This document shows, piece by piece, positions 42,306 through 51,483 of a stretch of 64,000 nt of DNA (positions are counted from its first letter, which is position 1; the number at the start of each line of letters is the position of its first letter). The notes under the pieces are model-generated. The model was not told the DNA's origin and searched no databases. It saw nothing but the letters and a program-made list of their open reading frames with translations. Where the stretch lies: NCBI RefSeq assembly GCF_040370365.1, contig NZ_BAABWQ010000003.1:682001-746000 (forward strand). Direction: 5' to 3'. Position numbers and translations under genes: made by a program. This DNA is from Shimia sp040370365. Its GTDB lineage: Bacteria > Pseudomonadota > Alphaproteobacteria > Rhodobacterales > Rhodobacteraceae.

Positions 42306-42955
42306 AACGGCGCCTTGGCGCGAAAAGACATGCCTTTGCCGCTTTCCGGGTGATTGATGCGCAATTCTTCAGAATGCAGCATCAGCCGATCAAAGTCCTT
42401 TGCGTCGCCCTCGGCGTACAGTGGGTCCCCTAAGATCACATGCCCCAACGCCAGCATGTGCACGCGCAATTGGTGGCTGCGTCCTGTTTTGGGTGTCAGA
42501 CGAACACGAGTCTCAGTTTCGTTGACTTTGAGAACCCGCCAGTCGGTTACGGCGGGCTTACCATTGTCATGGTCCACCATCTGGCGCGGGCGCTTGGGCC
42601 AATCGACAATCAGAGGTAAATCAACTGTCCCAGTTTTTTCGGCAAGCTGCCCCCAAACGCGTGCAAGATAGGTTTTCTTTGTCTTGCGGTCTTCAAATTG
42701 TTTGGACAAGTGGCGCTGCGCATGTGGCGTAAGGGCAAAAACCATTACTCCAGAGGTGTCACGATCCAGTCGATGCACCAGCAACACGGTTGGAAACGCC
42801 GCCTGAATCCGCGTTAGCATACAATCTGCCAAATGCGCTCCACGACCGGGCACCGACAGTAGGCCCGATGGTTTGTCTACAACAACAATGTCACTATCTT
42901 CGTGCAAAACCACTATTGGGTCCTGCGGTGGGTCATAGGGCGTGATCTCGATCAT
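42302..42955 (-). CDS. RluA-family RNA pseudouridine synthase
   Basis: Isomerises uridine in rRNA or tRNA. 217 residues without an S4 domain: HEDSDIVVVDKPSGLLSVPG, catalytic Asp in VHRLDRDTSGVMVFA (about residue 69), KTKKTYLARVWGQ, and RLTPKTGRSHQLRVHMLALG. The size and sequence resemble RluA-type enzymes acting on 23S rRNA U746 and tRNA U32. Start choice 42955 (MIEITPYDPP); earlier in-frame ATGs at 42967 and 42991 are possible. Confidence 0.9.
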   Translation of the reverse strand: MIEITPYDPPQDPIVVLHEDSDIVVVDKPSGLLSVPGRGAHLADCMLTRIQAAFPTVLLVHRLDRDTSGVMVFALTPHAQRHLSKQFEDRKTKKTYLARVWGQLAEKTGTVDLPLIVDWPKRPRQMVDHDNGKPAVTDWRVLKVNETETRVRLTPKTGRSHQLRVHMLALGHVILGDPLYAEGDAKDFDRLMLHSEELRINHPESGKGMSFRAKAPF

Positions 42956-43062
42956 AGCGCCCCACATAGGGCGTTGATAGCGCTTCGGCAACCCAACGTC
43001 AGTCTTGAGTTAATCTTCTTGATGCTCACGTTGGACACAAATGAAAGACGAAGGAAAATTCC

Positions 43063-43473
43063 ATGCACCCCACAATCAAGCGCATGCGAGACGTTGTTGC
43101 GAAAGGCAATGAAAACGATATCAAATCGCTGCTGGCCGAGACCGTCACGTTCCAGCCACCAACGTATTGGGCGACTTGGACCGGACGAGAACCAGTCGCA
43201 GCGGTGTTAGGGCATGTCGGGCACGTCTTTCAAGACTTCCACTATCGGCGCACAATGGGAGATGGCCTCGACTGGGCACTAGAGTTTCAGAGCAAAGTAA
43301 ATGGCTTAGACTGCGTTGGTGTTGACCTGATTACGTTGAACCCAGACGGAAAAATCCAACACTTTGAAGTGGTGATGCGGCCCTACAAAACGATCGGAGC
43401 ACTGCGCGATGCCATGAACAAACGCGTTATGACCGATCCTCGTTTTCTAAAATTCAAAGAGGCGTTGAGCTGA
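43063..43473 (+). CDS. SnoaL-like/NTF2-fold protein
   Basis: Protein of 136 residues with a nuclear transport factor 2 fold: NENDIKSLLAETVTFQPPTYW, REPVAAVLGHVGHVFQDFHY and the LDCVGVDLITLNPDGKIQHFEVVMRP strand region (excerpt GVDLITLNPDGKIQHFEV). Often a small-molecule isomerase, dehydratase or binding domain; no catalytic set can be assigned. GAAGGA-type signal ahead of ATG 43063. Monocistronic between the RluA and RarD genes. Confidence 0.85.
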   Translation: MHPTIKRMRDVVAKGNENDIKSLLAETVTFQPPTYWATWTGREPVAAVLGHVGHVFQDFHYRRTMGDGLDWALEFQSKVNGLDCVGVDLITLNPDGKIQHFEVVMRPYKTIGALRDAMNKRVMTDPRFLKFKEALS

Positions 43474-43516
43474 TCGCAGTTTGTCTGATGGTGCTCAGTT
43501 GCGTATGCATGACTGA

Positions 43517-44425
43517 TCAACGCCGAGCTGCTCTTAAGTCCCGGATCATCGGGATGGAATACACAACGAGGGCAGCCCAGATCATGGGAAACGCAATAAT
43601 GCGCGCACCCCCGAAGGGTTCATCAAACACGAACACTGCGATCAGAAAGATCATAGTTGGCGCTATATATTGCATGATTCCAATGGTCGAAAGCCTCAGA
43701 AGCTTGGCCCCGTTGGCATAGAATAACAACGGTACAGCCGTCACAATGCCACACCCTAAAAGCAACATTGTGTCGTCTAGGGACTTTGTAAAGTGCCCCT
43801 GCCCTTGTGCGGCCAGCCACAACAAGTACCCAATCGCGGGGAACGTTAAGATCATGACCTCGAGCAAGAACCCTTGGTTGGGTCCTACCGGTAGCGACTT
43901 CTTGAAAAACGCATAGAACCCCCATGACACCGTGAGTGCGAGCGCCGCCCACGGCAACGTCCCAGCATCGATCCAGAGGACCAGAACTGCCGCGCCTGCC
44001 AAAGCCACCGCAACCCACTGCAGGCGTGTAAGCCGTTCCTTCAAAAGCAACGAAGCCAAAGCAATGCTAAACAGAGGATTTATATAATAGCCAAGTGCCG
44101 CATCGAGCGCACGATCATTTGTTATTGACCAGACATAAACACCCCAGTTTATCGTGATCAAAGCCGCCGTGAGACAGCCCATTGCCAAGGTGCGAGGGTT
44201 TCTCAAAGCAGAAACTAAATCGGATGTACGACGTAAAACGACCAGCACCAAGCCTGCGATGGGCACTGACCAAATCACCCGATGGGCCACAACTTCGAGA
44301 GCGGGCATATGAGACGCAAGTTTCATATATAGCGGTAGAAAGCCCCAAAGAAGATACGCGGTCATTGCGAAGGCCAGCCCCTGAGGCGTGTCCACGTTTT
44401 CCCGTTCATCGGTACGTGTCACCAT
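43517..44425 (-). CDS. rarD: EamA-family transporter RarD
   Basis: Inner-membrane permease of 302 residues with ten predicted helices: FAMTAYLLWGFLPLYMKLAS at the N-terminus, the RarD signature VVAHRVIWSVPIA, ITINWGVYVWSITNDRALDA (excerpt), LGYYINPLFSIALASLLLKE and the end QYIAPTMIFLIAVFVFDEPF. RarD proteins are drug/metabolite exporters linked to chloramphenicol resistance in E. coli; the natural substrate is unknown. Convergent with the SnoaL-like gene. Confidence 0.92.
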   Translation of the reverse strand: MVTRTDERENVDTPQGLAFAMTAYLLWGFLPLYMKLASHMPALEVVAHRVIWSVPIAGLVLVVLRRTSDLVSALRNPRTLAMGCLTAALITINWGVYVWSITNDRALDAALGYYINPLFSIALASLLLKERLTRLQWVAVALAGAAVLVLWIDAGTLPWAALALTVSWGFYAFFKKSLPVGPNQGFLLEVMILTFPAIGYLLWLAAQGQGHFTKSLDDTMLLLGCGIVTAVPLLFYANGAKLLRLSTIGIMQYIAPTMIFLIAVFVFDEPFGGARIIAFPMIWAALVVYSIPMIRDLRAARR

Positions 44426-44533
44426 GATGCTCTCCCTAAACCTGACGTGCTTTGTTAGCGGGGCTTTGGGAGATTGGAAACTCGGGATTTTGTGGAGAGT
44501 GCCATCAAGTTTTGTGATGGCACCCCAAAACGC

Positions 44534-46984
44534 TTAAACTTTGACACGCTCCGACTTGGGATCATACATCGGTTTCAAAGAAACCTCGGCACGCACTCTG
44601 GAGCCCATGAGATCGATCTCATATGTTGATCCAAGCACCTCTAGGGCTTTTTCCCCCGCGCAAGGCACATATCCCAAACCGACCGCTCCACCAAGCGTGT
44701 GACCATAGTTGCCAGAACTCAAATAGCCAACATATTCGCCATCTCGAATGATGGGCTCATTGTGGAACAAAAGCAGCTCTGGATCGGTGAGTTTAAACTG
44801 CAGTAGCCTGCTTTGGGGTCCGATTTCCTTACGTTTGATCACAGCCTCTTTGCCAATGAAATCAGGCTTGTCAGTTTTCACCGCGAAACCCAGCCCGGCA
44901 TCAACCACATGATCCTCGGCGGTGATGTCATGACCAAAGTGGCGGAACCCTTTTTCGATACGACAACTGTCCATCATGTGCATCCCGCAAAGCTTGAGCC
45001 CCATGTCCTGTCCAGCTTCCCAGAGAGTTTCAAAGGCATGCCCAGCCATGTCAGACGATACATAAATCTCCCAACCAAGCTCACCGACATAGGTCACCCG
45101 ATGCGCTCGCGCGAGCCCCATACCCAGCTCTATGTCCTGTGCAGTACCAAATGGATTTCGGGTATTGCCAAAATCCGCAGGGGATACTTTTTCCAATAAT
45201 TTTCGCGCGTTTGGCCCCATGATTGCCAGTACACCTTCACCAGCAGTCACATCCGTGATGACAATGTTAAACTGGCCTTTGTGGCGCTCCATCCACGTCT
45301 GATCCGCAAGACGCGTCGCAGCCGGTGTCACCACCAGGTAAGCCGTCTCAGTCAAGCGTGTCACGGTGACATCAGCCTCAATACCGCCGTTTCGGTTCAA
45401 AAACTGAGTGTAAACGATCTTGCCGTTTGGGACCGAGTAGTCCCCGCCGCCGACATAGTTCATAAACGCTTCAGCATCTGGGCCTTCGACGCGGATCTTG
45501 CCGAAAGAGGACATGTCATACATGCCAACGTTTTCCCTAACTGCCCTGTGCTCTGACGCGGAGTTCTCAAACCAGTTTTGTCTCTTCCAAGTATATTGGT
45601 ACGCGCGTTCCTGCCCTTCGTTGGCAATCCAATTGGCGCGCTCCCAGCCAGCAAGCTCTCCCATCACAGCGCCCTTTTCCAGCAGCTGGTGATGAAAAGG
45701 AGTGCGCCGCACACCACGTGCAGTGGCTTTTTGCCGGTACGGAAAATGATCCGCATACAATAGACCCAACGTTTCTTTGGATCGCTCATACAAATACGTC
45801 TTGTTGCCTTGAAATGGTTGCATCCGTGAAATATCGACGTCACCCAAATCAAATGGTTTTTGACCGTCTTCCATCCACTGTGCCAGCGCCATACCTGCAC
45901 CGCCAGCAGATTGAATGCCGATGGAATTGAAGCCAGCGGCTACCCAAACATTGTCCATCTCAGGTGCCAACCCAAGGTGATACGCATCATCTGGCGTGAA
46001 GCTTTCCGGCCCGTTAAAAAACGTGTGAATGCCCGCCTCAGCAAGCATCGGCATGCGATTACACGCGGCTTCCAGTATAGGCTCAAAGTGGTCGAAATCT
46101 TCGGGAAGTTGGTCAAACTCAAATGTCTCGGCAATACCGTTCATACCCCAAGGTTTTGCGTTCGGCTCAAAAGCCCCAAGCAGTATTTTACCAGCGTCTT
46201 CTTTATAGTACGCGCATTCATCGGGAACCCGTAAAACAGGCATTTGTGTAAGTTCGGGGATGCTTTCGGTAACGATGTAAAAATGCTCACAGGCATGCAG
46301 AGGCACATTCACACCGGCCATGCGTCCCACCTCGTGACCCCACATACCAGCACAGTTGACGATCATATCACAGGCTATGTGCCCATGCTCCGCGCCGTCA
46401 TCACTCACCCAATCAACACCAGTGACCTTCCGTCCATCCTTTACGATGTTGGTAACTTTCACGCGCTCCTTGATGAGCGCGCTGTTTTGACGTGCGCCCT
46501 TAGCCAACGCAAGCGCGATATTGGCAGGATCCCCTTGCCCATCAAGCGGCAGATAGACACCAGCTGTCACATCTTCGATGTTCATATGTGCGTAGCGCGC
46601 TTTCACTTCTGCAGGAGAAATCTCCTCGACCTCCACGCCAAAGGCCCGGGCCATCGCTGCCTGACGGAAAATCTCTTCTTTTCGCTCGTCGTTGAGCGCG
46701 ACAGTGATCGATCCGCAGCGTTTAAACCCTGTCGCGACCCCTGTTTCTGCCTCGAGTTTTCCGTATAACTCTTGAGAATACTTGGCGAGCTTGGTCATGT
46801 TCGCTGTCGCACGTAACTGCGCAATCAAGCCTGCGGCGTGCCATGTGGTACCAGACGTAAGTTGCTTGCGTTCAAGCAAAACAACGTCTTTCCAACCCAA
46901 TTTTGTGAGATGGTAAGCCACTGAACAGCCCACCACACCCCCTCCAATGATGACCACACGGGCCTTGTTTGGAAGATCAACCAT
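44534..46984 (-). CDS. FAD-dependent oxidoreductase with C-terminal GcvT domain (dimethylglycine/sarcosine dehydrogenase type), copy 1
   Basis: Oxidative N-demethylase of 816 residues. The N-terminal DAO-type FAD domain has VVIIGGGVVGCSVAYHL (about residue 10) and SGTTWHAAGL, where the His is the predicted covalent FAD ligand (about 50). Residues about 430-816 form the aminomethyltransferase-like domain that passes formaldehyde to tetrahydrofolate (NVGMYDMSSFGKIRVEGPDA, GELGWEIYVSSDM, IEKGFRHFGHDIT). Closest role: dimethylglycine or sarcosine dehydrogenase in glycine betaine breakdown. It lies 106 bp downstream of copy 2 on the same strand. Not identical in the FAD motif (GTTWHAAG against GSTWHAAG), so the copies probably differ in substrate. 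Confidence 0.9.
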   Translation of the reverse strand: MVDLPNKARVVIIGGGVVGCSVAYHLTKLGWKDVVLLERKQLTSGTTWHAAGLIAQLRATANMTKLAKYSQELYGKLEAETGVATGFKRCGSITVALNDERKEEIFRQAAMARAFGVEVEEISPAEVKARYAHMNIEDVTAGVYLPLDGQGDPANIALALAKGARQNSALIKERVKVTNIVKDGRKVTGVDWVSDDGAEHGHIACDMIVNCAGMWGHEVGRMAGVNVPLHACEHFYIVTESIPELTQMPVLRVPDECAYYKEDAGKILLGAFEPNAKPWGMNGIAETFEFDQLPEDFDHFEPILEAACNRMPMLAEAGIHTFFNGPESFTPDDAYHLGLAPEMDNVWVAAGFNSIGIQSAGGAGMALAQWMEDGQKPFDLGDVDISRMQPFQGNKTYLYERSKETLGLLYADHFPYRQKATARGVRRTPFHHQLLEKGAVMGELAGWERANWIANEGQERAYQYTWKRQNWFENSASEHRAVRENVGMYDMSSFGKIRVEGPDAEAFMNYVGGGDYSVPNGKIVYTQFLNRNGGIEADVTVTRLTETAYLVVTPAATRLADQTWMERHKGQFNIVITDVTAGEGVLAIMGPNARKLLEKVSPADFGNTRNPFGTAQDIELGMGLARAHRVTYVGELGWEIYVSSDMAGHAFETLWEAGQDMGLKLCGMHMMDSCRIEKGFRHFGHDITAEDHVVDAGLGFAVKTDKPDFIGKEAVIKRKEIGPQSRLLQFKLTDPELLLFHNEPIIRDGEYVGYLSSGNYGHTLGGAVGLGYVPCAGEKALEVLGSTYEIDLMGSRVRAEVSLKPMYDPKSERVKV

Positions 46985-47090
46985 GATCTACTTCCTTTCA
47001 GATATCTCGTATGGCTTGATCAGGCGACGGGCCGGGCGCGCGTCTCTCAAGCCGTCGAGTTAGTTCGTACAAAGCAAAGGTAGGGGCACA

Positions 47091-49541
47091 TTACGCCCGC
47101 AAACGTTCGTTGGTCGGGTCCCACATGGGCGCATCTTCTTGCACCTCCGCACGGCACTTTTTACCGAAGATTTCTACCTCAAGTTCGGTACCCGGAGCAG
47201 CTAGTTCTGCTTTAACCATACCCAAAGCAATCGAGGCATTCACGCGATACCCCCAACCGCCAGAGGTGGTCTCCCCCACGATCTCGTCACCATTCCAGAT
47301 GCAAGACATGTAGGGTGCGTCCGCATCGCCGGCATCGACTTTCAGAGTGACAAATGACTTTTTAACGCCCTGTTGTTTCTCATTCTGAATTGCCGACTTA
47401 CCGGGGAAGTTCTGCGGCTTGTCGAGTTTTACAAAACGCCCCAGACCGCCTTCCAGAAGCGTATAATCCGAAGACAAATCGCCTTTCCAAGCGCGGTAAC
47501 CTTTTTCCAAGCGCAACGAATTCAATGCGTACATGCCAAACGGCATGGCACCGGCCTCTCGAATCGCGTCATAGATTGCAGGCATATCCGCAAACGGCGC
47601 ATGTATCTCCCAGCCAAGCTCACCGGCAAAGGACACGCGTACCAAGGTAGCCCTTGCGCCAACCACAGTTGCGGTCTGATGGGTCAACCAACCAAGTGAC
47701 AAATCAGCGTCACACAATCCAGACAAAACATCGCGCGACTTTGGTCCAGTAACAATCAGCGTGCTCATGTCTACTGTGCAATCGATCAGCTCAAGCCCCT
47801 CTGCCAAGTTGTGCTTGAGCAGCTCAAAATCATGCCATTGCGCGCTCGCTGCCGTAATCAAAATGAACCCGTCATCGGCGTGTCGCAAAACGGACATTTC
47901 TGTCAGTATCCGCCCACGTTCGTCAGAAAAATAAGCCAGATTGATCCGCCCCACTTTGGGCAATGCACCTGTGATCATCCCACGCAGCCATTCCGCGGCC
48001 CCCTCACCATTTAGCGCAAACCTTGAGAAACCCGGCAGGTCGAGCACACCACAATGATCACGAACGGCCTCGCACTCTTCCTTTACACGTTGCTCCCAAG
48101 GACCTGATCGACCCCACGTGTGAGTGGCAGCGAGCGAAGTGTCATCGCCATCTTTGGCAAACCAATTCGCTCGCTCCCAGCCGTTGTAGACCCCCATAAC
48201 ACCGCCAGATGCGACAACCCGGTCATGGACGGGGGAGAGCTTCTTGTCCCGGGCGGCGGGCCATTCGTGATGCGGGAAGTGCATGGCGTACTCGTTTCCG
48301 TAGACCTCCATGCCCTTCTTCACGCAGTAGTCATGATCGGTGTAATCTGTATATCTGCGCGGATCGACGGCCCACATGTCCCACTCGGTGTGGCCATCCA
48401 CGATCCATTCGGCTAGCACTTTGCCAGCACCACCCCCTTGGGCGATGCCAAAGGTGAAGACGCAATTTTCAAAGGCGTTTTCGACCCCTGGCATTGGCCC
48501 GATGAGTGGCAAACCATCCGGCGCATAAGGGATCGGGCCGTTGATCACACGGCTAATGCCCGAGGTTGCCATAAGCGGCACACGTTCCATGGCGTCAGTG
48601 ACAATATCCTCGATCCGGTCAAGATCATCTGACCAGAGTTGGAAAGAGAAATCATCAGGCATCGGATCGGCATCGGTCTCCCAATGTGCTTTGCAGTTTG
48701 GCTCGTAAGGGCCGAGGTTGTAGCCGTGCTTTTCCTGACGCAGGTAGTAGGAGACATCCACGTCGCGCAGGAGCGGCAGCTTCACACCGCCGTTTGCTTT
48801 GGACCATTCTTCTACCTCAGGGATTTCTTCGGTCAGCAAATACTGGTGACTCATGACCATCATCGGCACGGAACGCCCGCCATACGGCTTGAACCATTCA
48901 CCAACGCGCTGAGCGTAGTAACCAGCTGCATTCACAACGTAATCACATGCAATGTCGCCCTTCTCGGTGTGCACAATCCAAGTTTTGTCCGATCGCTGAG
49001 TAACGCCCGTCGCAGGGCAGAAACGCAGAATTTTCTGGCCCATGTCACGCGCGCCTTTGGCCAACGCTTGGGTCAACTGCGCAGGGTCAATGTCCCCGTC
49101 TGTTGGATCGTAAAGCACCGCTTCAAGGTCGTGTGTCTCAAGGAACGGATACCGTTCTTTGGCTTCTTCTGGAGTCCACATCTCCATCGGGATGCCCTGA
49201 TAGAGCGCCATCGACATGGCGCGCTCAAACTCCTGCTTGCGCTCTTTGGTGTGCGCCAAACGGATCGAGCCCGACTGGTGATAGCCCATCGGATAGTCGA
49301 CCTCTTCCCCAAGCCCTGCATAAAGCTCGGTCGAGTAGCGCTGCATGTTCATGATCGCCCAGCTGTTGGAAAACGTCGGCACGTTGCCAGCCGCGTGCCA
49401 CGTGGACCCCGCCGTCAATTCGTTCTTTTCAAGCAGCACACAATCGGTCCAGCCCTTCTTGCCCAGATGGTAGAGGCTGGAGGTGCCCACAACGCCGCCA
49501 CCGATGATGACCACGCGGGCCTTTGTTGGAAAATCAGACAT
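47091..49541 (-). CDS. FAD-dependent oxidoreductase with C-terminal GcvT domain, copy 2
   Basis: Paralogue of the downstream gene, also 816 residues. FAD site VVIIGGGVVGTSSLYHLG (about 10-27), flavinylation-type motif AGSTWHAAGNVPTF (about 46-59), IPYAPDGLPLIGPMPGVENA, FTFGIAQGGGAGKVLAEW, then the GcvT-like half (HCGVLDLPGFSRFALNGEGA, FAGELGWEIHAPF, RLEKGYRAWKGDL). Predicted to demethylate a methylated glycine derivative and load the one-carbon unit on tetrahydrofolate. Start at 49541 with GGGAGATGGTC upstream; 49547 is also possible. Only 11 bases separate it from the LysE stop, so it belongs to the operon that begins with the regulator at 51132. Confidence 0.9.
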   Translation of the reverse strand: MSDFPTKARVVIIGGGVVGTSSLYHLGKKGWTDCVLLEKNELTAGSTWHAAGNVPTFSNSWAIMNMQRYSTELYAGLGEEVDYPMGYHQSGSIRLAHTKERKQEFERAMSMALYQGIPMEMWTPEEAKERYPFLETHDLEAVLYDPTDGDIDPAQLTQALAKGARDMGQKILRFCPATGVTQRSDKTWIVHTEKGDIACDYVVNAAGYYAQRVGEWFKPYGGRSVPMMVMSHQYLLTEEIPEVEEWSKANGGVKLPLLRDVDVSYYLRQEKHGYNLGPYEPNCKAHWETDADPMPDDFSFQLWSDDLDRIEDIVTDAMERVPLMATSGISRVINGPIPYAPDGLPLIGPMPGVENAFENCVFTFGIAQGGGAGKVLAEWIVDGHTEWDMWAVDPRRYTDYTDHDYCVKKGMEVYGNEYAMHFPHHEWPAARDKKLSPVHDRVVASGGVMGVYNGWERANWFAKDGDDTSLAATHTWGRSGPWEQRVKEECEAVRDHCGVLDLPGFSRFALNGEGAAEWLRGMITGALPKVGRINLAYFSDERGRILTEMSVLRHADDGFILITAASAQWHDFELLKHNLAEGLELIDCTVDMSTLIVTGPKSRDVLSGLCDADLSLGWLTHQTATVVGARATLVRVSFAGELGWEIHAPFADMPAIYDAIREAGAMPFGMYALNSLRLEKGYRAWKGDLSSDYTLLEGGLGRFVKLDKPQNFPGKSAIQNEKQQGVKKSFVTLKVDAGDADAPYMSCIWNGDEIVGETTSGGWGYRVNASIALGMVKAELAAPGTELEVEIFGKKCRAEVQEDAPMWDPTNERLRA

Positions 49542-49552
49542 GACCATCTCCC

Positions 49553-50176
49553 TCAGTCAAATACGAGTTTTGCTGCCAGCCCGCCAAAGATGACGGCAGC
49601 GATTTTGTTCATAATTCCAGTGACTTGTTTCAACCTTGCGCCCACGACCCCTGCAGAAAGTCCAATAATCGACACCACTACAAATCCGCCCGAGGCGAAC
49701 ATCACACCAAGGATCACGATCTGTTGCCAAATCGGACCGGCTTCCGGTGTGATGAACTGCGGTAAAAAGGCGAGGATAAACAGGATGATCTTGGGGTTTA
49801 GAATGTTTGTCAAAAACCCGCGCCGCATCGCACGCAACACATCAGAACGCCCTGAGGCATCATCAAAATCAGGCTTTGCTGTCCATGCTTGATAAGCCAG
49901 AATCAGCAGGTATGCCGCGCCAGCGTACCGGATCAACAGCAGTGCAATTGGCGACGCCGCTACCAAAACAGCAAGCCCTGCAGCTGCCAGTGTGATGTGT
50001 GCGATCAGACCCAAAGTCACGCCAGCGGACGCCGCCAAACCTGCTTTGGGGCCGCCTGAGATACCGCTTGCAATGGTAAACATCATGTCGGCACCGGGCG
50101 TGAGATACATCACCAAAGAGGCTGCCATAAACGCCCAGAGGCTGACGCTATCCATCTGCACAAGAGTTTCCTGCAT
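49553..50176 (-). CDS. LysE/RhtB-family exporter
   Basis: Inner-membrane amino-acid exporter of 207 residues with about six helices: WAFMAASLVMYLTPGADMMF (family N-terminus with TPGAD), ASAGVTLGLIAHITLAAAGLAVL, YAGAAYLLILAYQAW, GFLTNILNPKIILFILAFLPQF. AAGGA six bases before ATG. It lies between the GFA and FAD/GcvT genes of the same operon and may release excess glycine or methylglycines during catabolism; this is inference. Confidence 0.9.
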   Translation of the reverse strand: MQETLVQMDSVSLWAFMAASLVMYLTPGADMMFTIASGISGGPKAGLAASAGVTLGLIAHITLAAAGLAVLVAASPIALLLIRYAGAAYLLILAYQAWTAKPDFDDASGRSDVLRAMRRGFLTNILNPKIILFILAFLPQFITPEAGPIWQQIVILGVMFASGGFVVVSIIGLSAGVVGARLKQVTGIMNKIAAVIFGGLAAKLVFD

Positions 50177-50178
50177 GA

Positions 50179-50550
50179 TCAGTCCTTCTGAGGCAGCCCG
50201 TCTGCGATGTCGTAGTAGTCACCTTTGTCCGCGACAAAGATGTGTTTTTGCAGCGACAGCCCAGTGGGGCCATCTATTGCACCCAAAGCAAAACTGATCG
50301 TGTCCTCATCTGTTGCCGTCCAAAACAAGAATGATCCACATTGGGGACAGATCCCTCGCTTGGCAGTTGCACTGGAGGCAAACCACCGCACCGAACCCGT
50401 TATTTTGAGATCATTTTCATGCACATAGGCCGAAGACCATAGACCGCCAGATTGCTTGCGACATTGGCTGCAATGACACATGGAGGGCCCTTGCGCGGGC
50501 GCAGAGGTCTCAAACTGAATATCGCCACACAGGCAGGATCCCTTCAACAT
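50179..50550 (-). CDS. GFA-family (CENP-V/Gfa-like) protein
   Basis: Zinc-binding protein of 123 residues: GSCLCGDIQFETSAPAQGPSMCHCSQCRKQSGG contains the CxC...CHCxxCRK set (excerpt CHCSQCRKQSGG, about residue 31), with CPQCGSFLFW later. The family takes its name from glutathione-dependent formaldehyde-activating enzyme. The context fits: neighbouring enzymes release formaldehyde equivalents. The catalytic activity of the family is debated. GAGGAG five bases before ATG; two bases before the LysE gene. Confidence 0.9.
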   Translation of the reverse strand: MLKGSCLCGDIQFETSAPAQGPSMCHCSQCRKQSGGLWSSAYVHENDLKITGSVRWFASSATAKRGICPQCGSFLFWTATDEDTISFALGAIDGPTGLSLQKHIFVADKGDYYDIADGLPQKD

Positions 50551-50559
50551 GTCAGCTCC

Positions 50560-51132
50560 TCAATAGACCGGCGGCGCGATCACCCAGATCGCAATGCAGG
50601 CTTCGTCACCTGGGTTGGTCCAATGGTATTCTTCGCCGCGAATGCGAAAGCTGTCTCCGGGGCCGACAGAGAACTTTTGACCACCGATGCGCAATTCCAA
50701 ACGCCCAGATATGATGTAGCCAACTTCCTGAGTGGGGCGTGCGGTTGCCTCTTGCATCTCGGAATGTGGGGCAAATGTCGAATGCACCATTTCAAAATCA
50801 TCGGTCAAATCGGGCGAAAGAAGTTCTTCGATAAGACCCTCTTCGCTACCACCCATAGGGCGTCGGGCGCCGGAACGTACTACATACCCTTGTTCTTGGG
50901 CGGGGGCCGAGGATTGGCCGAAGAGCATCGACATCGGCACGCCCAGCACTTTGGCGATCTGGCGCAAATCTGAAATGGCGGGCTCGGATTTGTCTCTCTC
51001 CACTTGGGACAACCAACCCACCGAGCGATCCAACGCTTCTGCCATGTCGACCAGCGTCAGCCCACGCGCCTTGCGCAGCGCACGCAAGTCGGCGCCCAAA
51101 GTTTCCAAATCTTTCGGTACTTTATGCAACAT
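50560..51132 (-). CDS. XRE-family regulator with C-terminal cupin domain
   Basis: Transcription factor of 190 residues. HTH at residues 11-65 (LGADLRALRKARGLTLVDMA, RSVGWLSQVERDKSEPAISDLRQIAKVLG). Cupin domain from about 110 to 190 (RPTQEVGYIISGRLELRIGG, VGPGDSFRIRGEEYHWTNPGDE) that probably senses a small metabolite. It leads the minus-strand run GFA-LysE-FAD/GcvT-FAD/GcvT and is the likely regulator of it. Similar XRE-cupin proteins (PuuR-like) control amine and polyamine catabolism. No strong Shine-Dalgarno before 51132. Confidence 0.9.
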   Translation of the reverse strand: MLHKVPKDLETLGADLRALRKARGLTLVDMAEALDRSVGWLSQVERDKSEPAISDLRQIAKVLGVPMSMLFGQSSAPAQEQGYVVRSGARRPMGGSEEGLIEELLSPDLTDDFEMVHSTFAPHSEMQEATARPTQEVGYIISGRLELRIGGQKFSVGPGDSFRIRGEEYHWTNPGDEACIAIWVIAPPVY

Positions 51133-51483
51133 TTTGCCCGAATCCGGCCCGTGAAATTATTTACTCAATTTTCACGTTGGGCCAGTTTCGTGAAATTTCA
51201 AAGCCTTTTTTCACGCAAAGCGCAAAAATCGCAGTTAGTCAGTGCCCCAATCCAACAAACTGCATACTTTCTGATCTTGCATCCGTCGCAAAAATTCTCG
51301 GCTCACCCACAAGAGCGCGGAGCCAAAGGTTAACGATGAAAATCGGCTGTTTGGGACATCGGTATCACGTCGGTATTGCGACTGTTTTGCGGAGGTGCCA
51401 AATTCGCGCGCCAGAAGTCTTAACGCACCTGTTGTCCGTGACGATCAACGCAAACAATATTCTCAACGGAGTGTCCCAACACG
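51133..51483. other. Intergenic region upstream of the XRE-cupin gene, holding repeat copy B
   Basis: 351 bp between the XRE-cupin start and the phosphotransferase stop, both minus strand. The promoter of the XRE-cupin operon must lie in the left part. The only striking structure is the 40-bp element at 51359-51398. A plus-strand frame (ATG 51336 to 51590) reads through that element but its second half is antisense to the phosphotransferase gene, so coding is doubtful. Confidence 0.5.
51359..51398 (+). repeat. 40-bp intergenic element, copy B
   Basis: Reads TCGGTATCACGTCGGTATTG then CGACTGTTTTGCGGAGGTGC. It matches 39 of 40 bases of copy A (1825-1864, minus strand). Flanking bases differ, except for short similar stretches such as TTAACGCACC/TAAACGCACC about 20-30 bases downstream and a GTTAAC/ATTAAC about 20-30 bases upstream. 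The one difference (G here, A in copy A) is synonymous only in the frame reading RYHVGIATVLRRC. Confidence 0.8.

Noticed and set aside
47140..47165. Possible third copy of the 40-bp element (GCACCTCCGC)
   Set aside because: Only ten bases match, inside the coding region of a FAD/GcvT gene; chance.
48639..49892. 417-codon open frame antisense to the second FAD/GcvT gene
   Set aside because: It runs through the LysE junction, shows no conserved motif and is a shadow of the real gene's codon use.
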